A stretch of DNA of 64,000 nucleotides from Bacillota bacterium. GTDB taxonomy: Bacteria > Bacillota_I > Bacilli_A > Erysipelotrichales > Erysipelotrichaceae. Where the stretch lies: contig JAEWFD010000004.1 in the NCBI GenBank assembly GCA_023388995.1, forward strand, positions 1-64,000, given 5' to 3'. A model generated the notes under the pieces. That model worked only from the letters and a program-made list of their open reading frames with translations. It searched no databases and was not told the DNA's origin. Within the stretch, counting starts at the first letter, position 1. The number at the start of each line of letters is the position of its first letter. Positions 27,729 through 36,800 of this stretch are shown here, one piece after another. A program made the position numbers and the translations under genes.

Positions 27729-29360
27729 CTATTGATCAGTTAACATACTCTCTAATTTTTTCAACACTACAATAAAGCGATTTCCTTGTTCATCATAATT
27801 ACAAGTTGACAGCAATAATAATTGATCATTTAGTCCTATCTCTGATCTTTGATAGATCCACCTTTCATCAAAAAAGGGAATCATTTGTGTTTTAGGAGAA
27901 TTGGTGTAATCAAAACGATCCTGATTGGTATCGTAATAAAATGCTCCGATCACTTCATATTGTTTTATATTATCATTTTGATGTAGATAAGCATATGTAT
28001 AAGCATCAGCATATGTTGGTTCCTTATATCTTAATAACTTCCCAAACATGCTGCCATCACGCATATGATGGCCATAGATGAGTTGAACGGAAGAAGTTTG
28101 ATCATAGCGATAGTCAAAGAATAACGCTCCACGTTTATCTTTTTCTTGCTTGCCATTATGATTTAAATAATAATGGTTGTCGTTGCTCTGCAGCACCATA
28201 TCCTGTATATCAGCACCATGGAAATAAAGCATTCCTCGGATATCCTGTTGGGGCAGTCTTTTAATATCCAAATGATGCGCTTTTTCTTTGTTATTCCTAT
28301 ATTCTCCGGTTTCGGGAATCTCGAACAATGGCGCATCTCTATTTGGCAAATCTTCTATTTTCTTTGCAGGTGTATTTTCATCCTCTTTTTCCTGTTGCTT
28401 CAAATCAGTGTGGATATTAGCCGTCGTTACACCTGTTTGTATTTCTGTTATCCTTGCACTGGCGGTGGTCTTGGCAGGCCTTGTTCTTGAAGTCATACTG
28501 CTTGGTACTGTTGTTGTGACTGAACTGGATGCTACTGTACTTGATGGCAATGCATTCGTTGTTTGGGGAATGGTAGAAGTAACTATTGCTGGAGAATAAT
28601 AGATTGTATGCACATACTGAACAGTATGGTCTTGATTGCTTATACGGTATTCAAGACGATTGTTTCCTTCTTCTAGCAGTAAGTCAAAGATATTAGGTAT
28701 TGTTTCTATTATCTGATTCTCATTTAAATACAATTCAATCTGATCCGCATTTTTAAGTGTTAATTCTAGTCTGACTTGCTTTGCGGATGCTGTAATTGGA
28801 ATATCTGTATCAAAATCAAACCTATCAAATGTATAAATTGCAGAAGAAACAAGAAGATTTGCTACATATGGCTTGCTGGCAAGTTGTACTCTAGCTAATC
28901 CCAGCTTCAGCAGCCATTCATCATGTCTATCCTCTTCTAAATCAATATAGTTATTTTCTATTTGCAGCATCATTAATGATTCTATATCTTTCAATGGCGT
29001 CACATCTATAATTTGATTATTGCTTAGATTCAACATGGATAGCTGTGTCAGTTTTCTTAATGGATTCAAATCGTGCACTAGATGAGAGTCTAAATCTAAT
29101 AGAGTTAAGTTTCGAAAATAAACCAGATCTTCTACATGTTTCAATTTCAATTCGGCATGCGGAAAATTCAGATACAAAACGCTGTCAGCTTCTTCTTGAG
29201 TAATTTTTCCGTCACTAACAATCTCTTCAAACTCCAGCTGTAATTTCATTAATTCTAACAATGTTTCTGAAATAGGAAGTGCTGCTTCCATGGGATAAGT
29301 TGATAAAGACTTTAAGATTATAGACATTGTAATTAATAACTTTTTCATAATGAAGATCAT
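27729..29360 (-). CDS. Exported LRR protein fused to a class B sortase domain
   Basis: 543 residues. After an N-terminal export signal come leucine-rich repeats (about 65-145: LVYFRNLTLLDLDSH, LTQLSMLNLSNNQI), a small beta-sandwich, a Ser/Thr-rich linker, and a C-terminal sortase B domain. The catalytic triad is visible: about H431 (YGHHMRDGSMFG), C520 (LLLLSTC) and R528 (GNRFIVV). An IPETG motif, close to a sortase recognition site, sits at about 348-352 just before the sortase domain. ATG 29360 follows a GGGGGG site. It would act at the cell surface. The fusion is unusual. It lies between loaP and the polysaccharide genes, which suggests a role in anchoring a surface product (inference). 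Confidence 0.8.
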   Translation of the reverse strand: MIFIMKKLLITMSIILKSLSTYPMEAALPISETLLELMKLQLEFEEIVSDGKITQEEADSVLYLNFPHAELKLKHVEDLVYFRNLTLLDLDSHLVHDLNPLRKLTQLSMLNLSNNQIIDVTPLKDIESLMMLQIENNYIDLEEDRHDEWLLKLGLARVQLASKPYVANLLVSSAIYTFDRFDFDTDIPITASAKQVRLELTLKNADQIELYLNENQIIETIPNIFDLLLEEGNNRLEYRISNQDHTVQYVHTIYYSPAIVTSTIPQTTNALPSSTVASSSVTTTVPSSMTSRTRPAKTTASARITEIQTGVTTANIHTDLKQQEKEDENTPAKKIEDLPNRDAPLFEIPETGEYRNNKEKAHHLDIKRLPQQDIRGMLYFHGADIQDMVLQSNDNHYYLNHNGKQEKDKRGALFFDYRYDQTSSVQLIYGHHMRDGSMFGKLLRYKEPTYADAYTYAYLHQNDNIKQYEVIGAFYYDTNQDRFDYTNSPKTQMIPFFDERWIYQRSEIGLNDQLLLLSTCNYDEQGNRFIVVLKKLESMLTDQ

Positions 29361-29375
29361 TTTATTGCCCCCCAA

Positions 29376-29900
29376 CTATACTTTGCTTACAATCTCGCAG
29401 GGAACACTGATTCTTTGTATTTGATTAAACAATTGTATTTCAACTTCCGCTTTTCTTTTATGGCGATCTATTTTCTTGATCTGGCTCTCATAGCCTTTCA
29501 ATGGGCCTTCGGTAATAATAACTTGATCTCCTTCGATAAATCCAACAGAAAATTCTATTACTTTTTCTTTATTTGTAAATTGCTCTAACACTTTTCTTTC
29601 TTCCGGATAAACACTTACATATTCCGGTTCCATTTTATTCCCAAGCAGTTTAACAAAACCACTGCTAAGTTTAATATTATTTGATACATAAATGCTGAAC
29701 TCTTGAATATCCAGATTGCTTTCAACAAACACATAACCTTTAAATAAAATTTCATCGATGATCGTTATGATTCCTTGTTTACGATTTCTTTGTTTCTTTT
29801 TGGGAATAAATGCATGGAAGTCACCCCCAGCTAGATTAATCAAATTTACAAATTTTTCTTCTTTCCCTGTTCTTACATATAATACAAACCAATGCTTCAT
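29376..29900 (-). CDS. loaP: NusG-paralogue antiterminator LoaP
   Basis: 174 residues. The NGN domain (HWFVLYVRTGKEEKFVNLIN...FKGYVFVESNL) is followed by a KOW motif (EFSVGFIEGDQVIITEGPLKGYESQIKKIDRHKRKAEVEIQL). The ending and length match LoaP, the specialised NusG that lets RNA polymerase read through terminators in long polysaccharide or antibiotic operons of Firmicutes. ATG 29900 has AGGGGG four bases upstream. It heads the ~18-kb polysaccharide operon, whose leader is the likely target. Confidence 0.85.
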   Translation of the reverse strand: MKHWFVLYVRTGKEEKFVNLINLAGGDFHAFIPKKKQRNRKQGIITIIDEILFKGYVFVESNLDIQEFSIYVSNNIKLSSGFVKLLGNKMEPEYVSVYPEERKVLEQFTNKEKVIEFSVGFIEGDQVIITEGPLKGYESQIKKIDRHKRKAEVEIQLFNQIQRISVPCEIVSKV

Positions 29901-30164
29901 AATTACCCCCTGCACTGTGCAATTATAATTGACATTATACTTATGATAGCATTATTAACTATTTCATTCAATCAACATTGTCGTACATTATTCCATTATT
30001 TGATTGATATCACTTGATACGCTATCTACAGTTTCAAATCACTTCACTAAATTTTAACATTTTAAGTTAATCAAATAGTTAGTAAGCAATTTCTAATAAA
30101 ACATAAAATATCTTGATTAGATGTAAGGTGCGGCCAAATTAGAGATTGTATAAAAAACTGTAGG

Positions 30165-30293
30165 ATTTCAAGGTAGATAATCTAGCATCAGCTCCGGATA
30201 TTTATCAATTCTCTTTCCAAATTTTCAGTTAACACAAATTTCAAATATTTATATGGGGTCAGCCCATTGGCTTTCGGTCTCAATAATACTGTA
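30165..30293 (-). mobile_element. Relic of an IS66 TnpC 3' end
   Basis: The minus strand reads YSIIET, then after a one-base slip ANGLTPYKYLKFVL, and then KYPELMLDYLP in a further frame: the C-terminal landmarks of IS66 TnpC, with frame errors and a stop. Only about 130 bases remain. It lies in the 29901-30548 gap. Apart from this relic, a promoter relic at 30388-30455 and a terminator, that gap shows only AT-rich sequence with possible -10 boxes upstream of loaP. Confidence 0.7.
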
Positions 30294-30387
30294 CACCAAT
30301 CTATGAAGTGACCTATAGTTCAATATACGCAACGTATTCGTTCCCACCTGCATTCAGTCATTACTCTTGCAACATCAAAAGAACAAC

Positions 30388-30455
30388 ACATTTTCCTTTC
30401 ACCAGGCATAAAAATAAAAATTGAAGTTTTTCACCTGATGAAAAGCAAAACTTGT
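30388..30455 (-). promoter_or_regulatory. Orphan copy of the DUF4143-gene promoter/operator region
   Basis: This stretch aligns with 41842-41910, the region just upstream of the DUF4143 ATPase gene, including two inverted operator-like blocks (CCTTTCACCAGG at 30395-30406 and CACCTGATGAAAAG at 30432-30445) with the same 25-base separation. No ATPase frame follows it, so it is probably what is left of a second, deleted gene of that family. Confidence 0.55.
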
Positions 30456-30482
30456 TACCCACAAACACAAATTGTTCACGAT

Positions 30483-30507
30483 AAAAATCAGACTAGTAAA
30501 TAGTCTG
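30483..30507 (-). terminator. Terminator of the XRE/ImmA/PIN operon
   Basis: On the minus strand CAGACTA-TTTAC-TAGTCTG forms a perfect seven-pair stem followed by an A and five T. It lies 42 bases after the stop codon at 30549. Confidence 0.8.
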
Positions 30508-30548
30508 ACCATATCATCTGTAGCTAGGTGCTAAGATCAACTTCTGCA

Positions 30549-31085
30549 TTATTTTCTTTTCGCCATTATGTAATCAGAAAATGACGCTGCCCCCAATTTT
30601 CGACGCTTTGCAAGCATGGCGGCCCATATTGTATTACCATCAGCCTCTGTTATAATTCCCTTTGTCAAAGCCTCAATTAAAATATCCCCTGTGGTTATGT
30701 GCTTTAACTTAAATTCAGTGATATACGAACTGATATCTTTTAAGTTATTACTTGCTACAATACCATCATACGTTTTTGCCAGTACAATGGCAGCAGCTTC
30801 TCCCGGACCAATTATCTTGTGTTTGCTATCTGGTGAAGTTGTAAGTTTTTGGTACAATGCATATGCATCACTACCAACACTAATCAATGCTAACCCGGCT
30901 TGCTTACATGTAATTAAGTGATCGATTCGTTGCTTCAGTTGAGGTGTGGTCGGATAAGCAAGTTCATCATATGCAGGCTTTGGAATCATAATTCTTCCCG
31001 GATAAAGTGAAGTTAATAAATTCTGCTCCTTCACCCACAAAAACGCTGAAATACAATCACAATCAAAGAAAAGCTCCTCAATCAT
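30549..31085 (-). CDS. PIN-like domain protein, probable toxin or effector
   Basis: 178 residues. It begins FFDCDCISAFLWV with acidic residues near D8/D10, continues with a conserved GPGEAAAIVLA segment, and has a late ASNNLKD strand: the layout of PIN-fold (DUF3368-like) nucleases, though the last usual Asp appears replaced. It overlaps the ImmA/IrrE gene by eight bases and ends the three-gene operon. By analogy with known modules it is the effector controlled by the regulator and protease upstream, but that is inference. Confidence 0.65.
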   Translation of the reverse strand: MIEELFFDCDCISAFLWVKEQNLLTSLYPGRIMIPKPAYDELAYPTTPQLKQRIDHLITCKQAGLALISVGSDAYALYQKLTTSPDSKHKIIGPGEAAAIVLAKTYDGIVASNNLKDISSYITEFKLKHITTGDILIEALTKGIITEADGNTIWAAMLAKRRKLGAASFSDYIMAKRK

Positions 31086-31839
31086 TTAGTTCGACTCCCC
31101 CAAACTCATCACCATAAACAAGATCAGATCTGAATGCAGTCAATAATAATTGTTCATATTTCCCAGTAGAAATACGTTCTTTTTGCAGTAATTCTCCTGC
31201 TTGCCTAATATAAAATCCGTATGTTTTATACTGTTTTTCTTTTGGAAGAGCCTTATAAAGAGAATCATCAAACCCGGCATTTACTGCCGAACTGATTACT
31301 CCATATCGAAACTGCTCAGCCTGCTGAGCAGTCAAATTATTATCTTCTATCAATCTGCATAGCAGTGCTTGTCTGCTTACTCCAAAATATTGTTCCAACT
31401 TAACAATTTTTTCAATTTCTAAACAATCTTTTGAATTACCATGTATCTTTTTCATATGTTCAGAGAAAGCAACAGGAGGCATAAGAAAATAGGAGGCAAA
31501 TTGGTCTGCAGCTTTCTCATTTTCGTTCCCGCTTCCTATTTTTATTGCTGAAACTGTTGATTGCTTGCTTTCATCAAAATATAAATGATATAGTTCATGA
31601 GCCAATGAAAAACGTTGTCTTCCAACAGACATCAAAGTATTGATAGCAATAACTGGATTGCCATCATTCTTGATACACATTCCGCTCATATGATCACCCA
31701 TTGGATAAAAAACTAAAGTTAGTTTGGTAATTGTTTGAACGAGTGAAAAAATGTCCACCGGTGATGTAGTATCCCCTCCGAGTTCTTTTCGTAAACTTAA
31801 AGCCTTTGTACAAAGATCTAACTTATCTATCAACTTCAT
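31078..31839 (-). CDS. ImmA/IrrE-family metallopeptidase
   Basis: 253 residues. The zinc motif HELYH (FSLAHELYHLYFDES) plus FASYFLMPP a little further on are typical of ImmA/IrrE peptidases, which cut cognate XRE repressors. The C-terminal third (YFGVSRQALLCRLIE onward) is the usual helical extension. It overlaps the XRE gene by 17 bases and the PIN gene by eight, so the three are co-translated. It probably relieves repression by its neighbour under stress. Confidence 0.85.
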   Translation of the reverse strand: MKLIDKLDLCTKALSLRKELGGDTTSPVDIFSLVQTITKLTLVFYPMGDHMSGMCIKNDGNPVIAINTLMSVGRQRFSLAHELYHLYFDESKQSTVSAIKIGSGNENEKAADQFASYFLMPPVAFSEHMKKIHGNSKDCLEIEKIVKLEQYFGVSRQALLCRLIEDNNLTAQQAEQFRYGVISSAVNAGFDDSLYKALPKEKQYKTYGFYIRQAGELLQKERISTGKYEQLLLTAFRSDLVYGDEFGGVELND

Positions 31840-32176
31840 CCCCTCCCAATAAATTTGTCATAAATTTTAAGTTTAACGCAATTCGATTGATCGCACTAAT
31901 TGTCTCTAAATCATCTTCATTGATCTCAATTGCTCTGAATGCAAATGAAATTTGACTTGTTGGAACCGTTTCTTGCGTGAGCATCTCGGGTGTTATCCCA
32001 AATAGCGCCGACAACTTATCAAGCATATCTGACGTTAAAACTCTCTCATTTTTTTCAATTTTAGATATTAAACTTTGATCAACATTTAATAATTTAGCAA
32101 GATTACTTTGCGTAAAGCCACTCTGTTCTCGTAAGGATTTTAAGTTTTCGCCAACTTGTAACATTGTATTTGCCAC
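31823..32176 (-). CDS. XRE-family transcriptional regulator
   Basis: 117 residues with an N-terminal helix-turn-helix (NLKSLREQSGFTQSNLAKLLNVDQSLISKIEKNERVL). The start is most likely the GTG at 32176, which follows GGAGGG by seven bases; the frame is open 21 codons further without a site. It is the first gene of an XRE/ImmA/PIN operon and the probable autorepressor. A short palindrome between the promoter boxes is a candidate binding site. Confidence 0.85.
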   Translation of the reverse strand: MANTMLQVGENLKSLREQSGFTQSNLAKLLNVDQSLISKIEKNERVLTSDMLDKLSALFGITPEMLTQETVPTSQISFAFRAIEINEDDLETISAINRIALNLKFMTNLLGGDEVDR

Positions 32177-32200
32177 AATGATCCCTCCTTCTTTATATCT

Positions 32201-32229
32201 ATTATATGCCGACATTGTCATATTTTCAA
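32201..32229 (-). promoter_or_regulatory. Promoter and operator of the XRE operon
   Basis: On the minus strand TTGAAA (32229-32224), 17 bases, TATAAT (32206-32201). The spacer contains the near-perfect palindrome GACAATGTC (32219-32211), which suits autorepression. A related TGACAAGATGT lies a little upstream, near 32251-32261. Confidence 0.65.
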
Positions 32230-32465
32230 TATATTTCATGAGCTAATTTATGACAAGATGTGTTTGATTCATTTTTAACTAATTGTATGTCAATCAACAA
32301 GATTTGAAGTGCAGGAAAAAGACAATTGAAACACAAAATTAAATACTGAAATTTGAATGTTATTATGTTTGATAAAATCTTCTCACAGACTTCAATACAA
32401 GAGGATATAATTCACCAAGAATATACAATCAATTATATTTGATACAATCGATACTACTATTACCA

Positions 32466-33803
32466 TCAAAGCCCATCATTCATGATATCCTGCCGCAATA
32501 CATCCAGAAACCGCTCTTGATAGGCAGCTTTCTTATTTGTCATCATTGCAGCAGCAATCTCTTTCAATTGCTCGGTTTGCAATCGCTCCAGCATCTTCAT
32601 ACTTTCGGCTTTTATTTCATGCTCTGATACATATCGGATATATTCTTCTGCACTGTAATGCCACAAATGAACTTGTCCTTTCCCTCGTCGCACAAGTTTA
32701 TCGGCAATCAGCAGTCCTTCAGGATCATAGTCCCCTGAATACCAAATTTCACAACCATGATCCCGCAACATATCAAGCAGAACTAACGAAGCAGTTCGAC
32801 ATTGCCCTGAGGTACAAAGCAGCACACTCTTTACGTCGGGACATAACTCGCAAAGCTGGGAGAAAACCATCTGGTTTTCTACTACAAACACCCGCTTGCT
32901 GACTGCATCCGCACCGGCCAAACTACTTAGGATTTCCAATGATAGCTGACATATCTCATTTCGCTCCCGTATGATTCGATACCCTGGATGTTCCTTGTCT
33001 CTTTTTTCCCATAATACCAATCCTCTCCCAATTGTAAAACTAGACAAGGTATCAGCCACCAGGCCTGCCTGGTAATAGACCTCTATACGCTCTTCAGCAT
33101 TATCTGCTGTAAGATTAAATATGCTGCATAACGCTTGCATAAACAATTTTCCTGCTACTTGCTGGTAATCCAAAGCATGCGGAAATCCTGTTGCCTGAGC
33201 AGCACAAACTGCCAAGCGAAGAGGAATTTGCCGCTGCATTTGCTCACCATGCATCATTCGCTGTTTATATTTCTCGGCAATGGAAAGTGCCTGGATAATG
33301 CCCTGTGCCAGCTTCCATGCTTCTTGTACATTCTTCTTATACATTGACAATAATACTTGATAGCCGCTTGTTTTCTCCTCCCACATGATCTGCAGCCATG
33401 CAAGCGCCCAGTTTCCTTTTGTTTCTTGCGCCAAATTCTCTAATTGCTCCCAGAAGTTCTCCAGTTTGGTTATTGCTTTCCTCCGGCTTTCTTTTGTACT
33501 TTCCATGGATTCCTGAAAATATGCCTCCAATAATGCAAGCAAGGAAACACCTGCAAACACAGTCCGGGAAAGTTCTGCCTCCCAGGCAGCTAGTGTGAAA
33601 CGCAGCACTTTCCCTTCATAATCAGTTCCAAAAAACTTTCCGATTGCTGCTTGTTCCTGCTTGGTCGCATCATGCAGCGTCACAACACCGGCACAGCGAC
33701 CGTAGCTTTTCCATTTCTTGCGCATCTGTTCAAAGGCACGCTGAAATCCCCGATCTCTTCTAAAATAAGCAGCACATTCCGCTACCAACCTATTGGTACT
33801 CAT
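32466..33803 (-). CDS. jetD: Wadjet nuclease subunit JetD (TIGR02679 type)
   Basis: 445 residues. The N-terminus (CAAYFRRDRGFQRAFEQMRKKW...YGRCAGVVTLHDAT) matches the TIGR02679 family as I recall it. The C-terminal part has a Toprim-like site, YSGDYDPEGLLIADK, followed by HLWHYSAEEYI. JetD is the topoisomerase-VI-like nuclease that cuts plasmid DNA extruded by the Jet SMC complex. It is the last of four jet genes, 43 bases after jetC, with a GAGGTG site 12 bases before its ATG. Confidence 0.85.
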   Translation of the reverse strand: MSTNRLVAECAAYFRRDRGFQRAFEQMRKKWKSYGRCAGVVTLHDATKQEQAAIGKFFGTDYEGKVLRFTLAAWEAELSRTVFAGVSLLALLEAYFQESMESTKESRRKAITKLENFWEQLENLAQETKGNWALAWLQIMWEEKTSGYQVLLSMYKKNVQEAWKLAQGIIQALSIAEKYKQRMMHGEQMQRQIPLRLAVCAAQATGFPHALDYQQVAGKLFMQALCSIFNLTADNAEERIEVYYQAGLVADTLSSFTIGRGLVLWEKRDKEHPGYRIIRERNEICQLSLEILSSLAGADAVSKRVFVVENQMVFSQLCELCPDVKSVLLCTSGQCRTASLVLLDMLRDHGCEIWYSGDYDPEGLLIADKLVRRGKGQVHLWHYSAEEYIRYVSEHEIKAESMKMLERLQTEQLKEIAAAMMTNKKAAYQERFLDVLRQDIMNDGL

Positions 33804-33846
33804 GGCAAAGCTTGCACCTCACTCTCTTTGTGAAACATCATGATAC

Positions 33847-36800
33847 TTACTCAAAAACAGAACGTTTCTTCCCATTCCAATGATAGGGAATTACCGTAAT
33901 CATATCCCGCTCTTCAGATGGCAGCAACTCACAAATACTAAGCGACTTAACTGTTTCATAACAACCCCAAAGTGCCTGGGAATTCATGATATATCCAAAC
34001 TGCAGTGTTTCTACCAATTCAAACATAGTGCTGATATTTTTCTCATCCACACCAGCAAATGCTTCATCCAAAGCAATGATGAATGGACTGGTATCTTCTG
34101 CCATCTGATACTGTGCAGATACGGCCGCAAATAAAGGAACATACATTGCCATTGCTTTTTCACCGCCGCTAAACTGATTAAACGCAGCATTTGTCAGCTC
34201 TTTCTTATCTTTTCCTTTACGTTTATAGAACATTCTGAATTCAAACCATTGGCGATAATCCAAAGCATCTCGGACAAGATCCGCATAGTTGACGGTCTGT
34301 CCATTTTCTTCCACAATCTGTTTGGCCTGCTGAATGCGTAATCTAAAATGTCGAGATACTTTTTCACGATCTTCATTGGTGAGCAATGCCCGATCCCGGC
34401 TAAATAACTTTTCCAGTTCTGCAGTATCTAATTCCTGATCATCACTTCTTATTCGCCCGCGCCAATCCAAAGCAAAATTCAATCCCATAGAAGTATCCAT
34501 ATCACCCATTAAGCCACTCATATTACGAATCCAGCGACGGCTTTCCATAATGCGGTAATTGAGCTTCTGCACCAAGGTATCTGCTAAGATGTCTTCAAAT
34601 AGTTTCCGGTCTTCTTCCTGAATCAGCAATTGCGTTTCCTCAATCGTGCTGCGCATCAGCTTATGAAACTCATATAAAGATAGCTGCTGCCCATTCCAAG
34701 TGAAGCGTATATTGTATCGTTTGCTTGTAAAGCCCGGAATATAGTCAAAACACTCTTCAATCTTTGGCTGATATGCACTCAAGTAGCTGAGATGCTGGGT
34801 GTAATTGCGATGCAATGCGTTATACATCTCTTCACTACCCCGCATGCGATCACCATCCCTTATACAGCCAATCGCCTCTTTCAGCACGTCATCCGCTGAA
34901 CGATTCTCTGCTGCAATAACATATCCTAGATGCAATTCTTCTTCATAGCAGTGACATGCGGCTTGTAGTGCTGCAGTTACTTCTTCCTGCTGCGCTTGCT
35001 GCAGCACCAACTCTTCACTTTTTAGTTTTATGTATGCTGCCATTCCGGCGATCTCTGCATTTAAACTCTCAATCAATGCTGTCAGCTCTCCCAAACGATT
35101 TTCAATACTAACCAGCTTTTGAGCTAGTTCTTTGTTCTCAGGTTTGCTTAATATTTCTTCTATTGCTGCCAGTTCCAGTTCTTTCAGTTCCAAGCGGCGG
35201 CTGATTTTTGTGATTCGCAGATGAGTCTGCTCAACATCCCATTCTAATTGGTCAATTTGCTCTTTTTTTATATTTACTATGATTTTCGCATGTCCAAGTT
35301 CCTCTTCCTTTCGCTCCAAGGCGCTGACACAACGCTCATACTCACCTGCTGCTTCCAATGCTTCTTCATAGTGATTCACCTTTCTCGGATAAGGCAAGCC
35401 TTTGGTTGATGTCAATACCCCTTGTCGTTTTTGATGCAGCACTTCGAACAATCGATTCTTCTCTTTCTCCAATCGTTCACTGATATCTTTATATTGCCGA
35501 TAAGTATGCTCACACTCTTTTACAATATCAAGCGCCTGAATTAAGTCCTTCGTACTTGGCAAGCCATTGTATTCAGTAGCAAGTACAGCAAGCTGCTCTT
35601 CCAAATCACTTATCTGCTGCTTGATATCGTTCACATGTTGTTCTTTTTGCAGAACTATCTGTCTTTGCTTCTCAATCATTGCGAGCCGCTTTTGCTCCCT
35701 TGCTTGCAAACCAATATAACCATATTCATCAGATGCCAAACTATGGCCGCGAATAATTCCGTGAGAATACATCCCATCTATAGCTAAGGTTAAATGACCG
35801 CATCCGGTATCTTCCAATGCAATCATCCGCAAAATTGCTCTCGCTGCATGATCAAATTCAGGAGTGATTCCCGATGGCTTCAACAAAGGGAACTCGGCTC
35901 TTGTATTATGCTCAAATGAACAGCAGATGATTTGGTCACTCTGCCTACCTAACACCTGCAACGCCCGCTCCATCCACTCCGGTGTCACTACCAAAGCATC
36001 CAAAATGCCAGCATCCGCCAGCTGTTCTTCGATTAAAGCTGCTTGTTTTTTCGATACTTCATCTGCAAAATCAATCACTTCATAGAAACTATGAAATGGA
36101 ACACCTGCGTGAGTGAGTGCTTCTCTGGCAGCCATCGTTTTTGCACTTCGCATTGGTACAGGTTCTTTCATAGCCAGCAAGGCTTCCAATTCGCCAATAG
36201 CTGCCTGATGCTCCGTTTGGCACAAAGAAAGGCTATACTTCAAACGTGTAAACTCTTCTTTCATTGGTTTTCTCAACAACTCTACGTGCTGCATCATTGC
36301 TTCCTGCAATTTTTTTTCATCCGCCATTCCTTGATAATGCTGGATAAATCCCGTAATACGCTGCAGAATGTAGTGATCTAACCCTAGTAAGGTACTAGTT
36401 TTCTCATATATGTAAAAAGCCTCAATTAACCGATCCCGTTCATCATCCTCCAGCCGGCGGCTGCGCTCCAGTTGTACGGCTTCTTGGTCCGTTTGCACAC
36501 AGGCATTTTGCCATTCTTCCTCTTTGCGGCTGTATTCCGTTTCTGCTGCTTCTTGTTGTCTTAACGCCTGCAAGCTATCTTGAATTTGCTTTTTCACGTA
36601 TAACACCTGATCCTGAAACGATTGGTGGTATTGTTTGCCAGGTAGTTGTTGTGCACCTTGAAGATACTTTTTGTGTCCTTCCAGCTGCAAGACTTCTTGA
36701 AACTCATCTAGCTCCTTCATATACCGCATATATTCCTGCTTACTTCGTTCTAAATTGCCTTCTTCATACCGTAGTTGCCGATACTTCTCTTCCCGATCTT

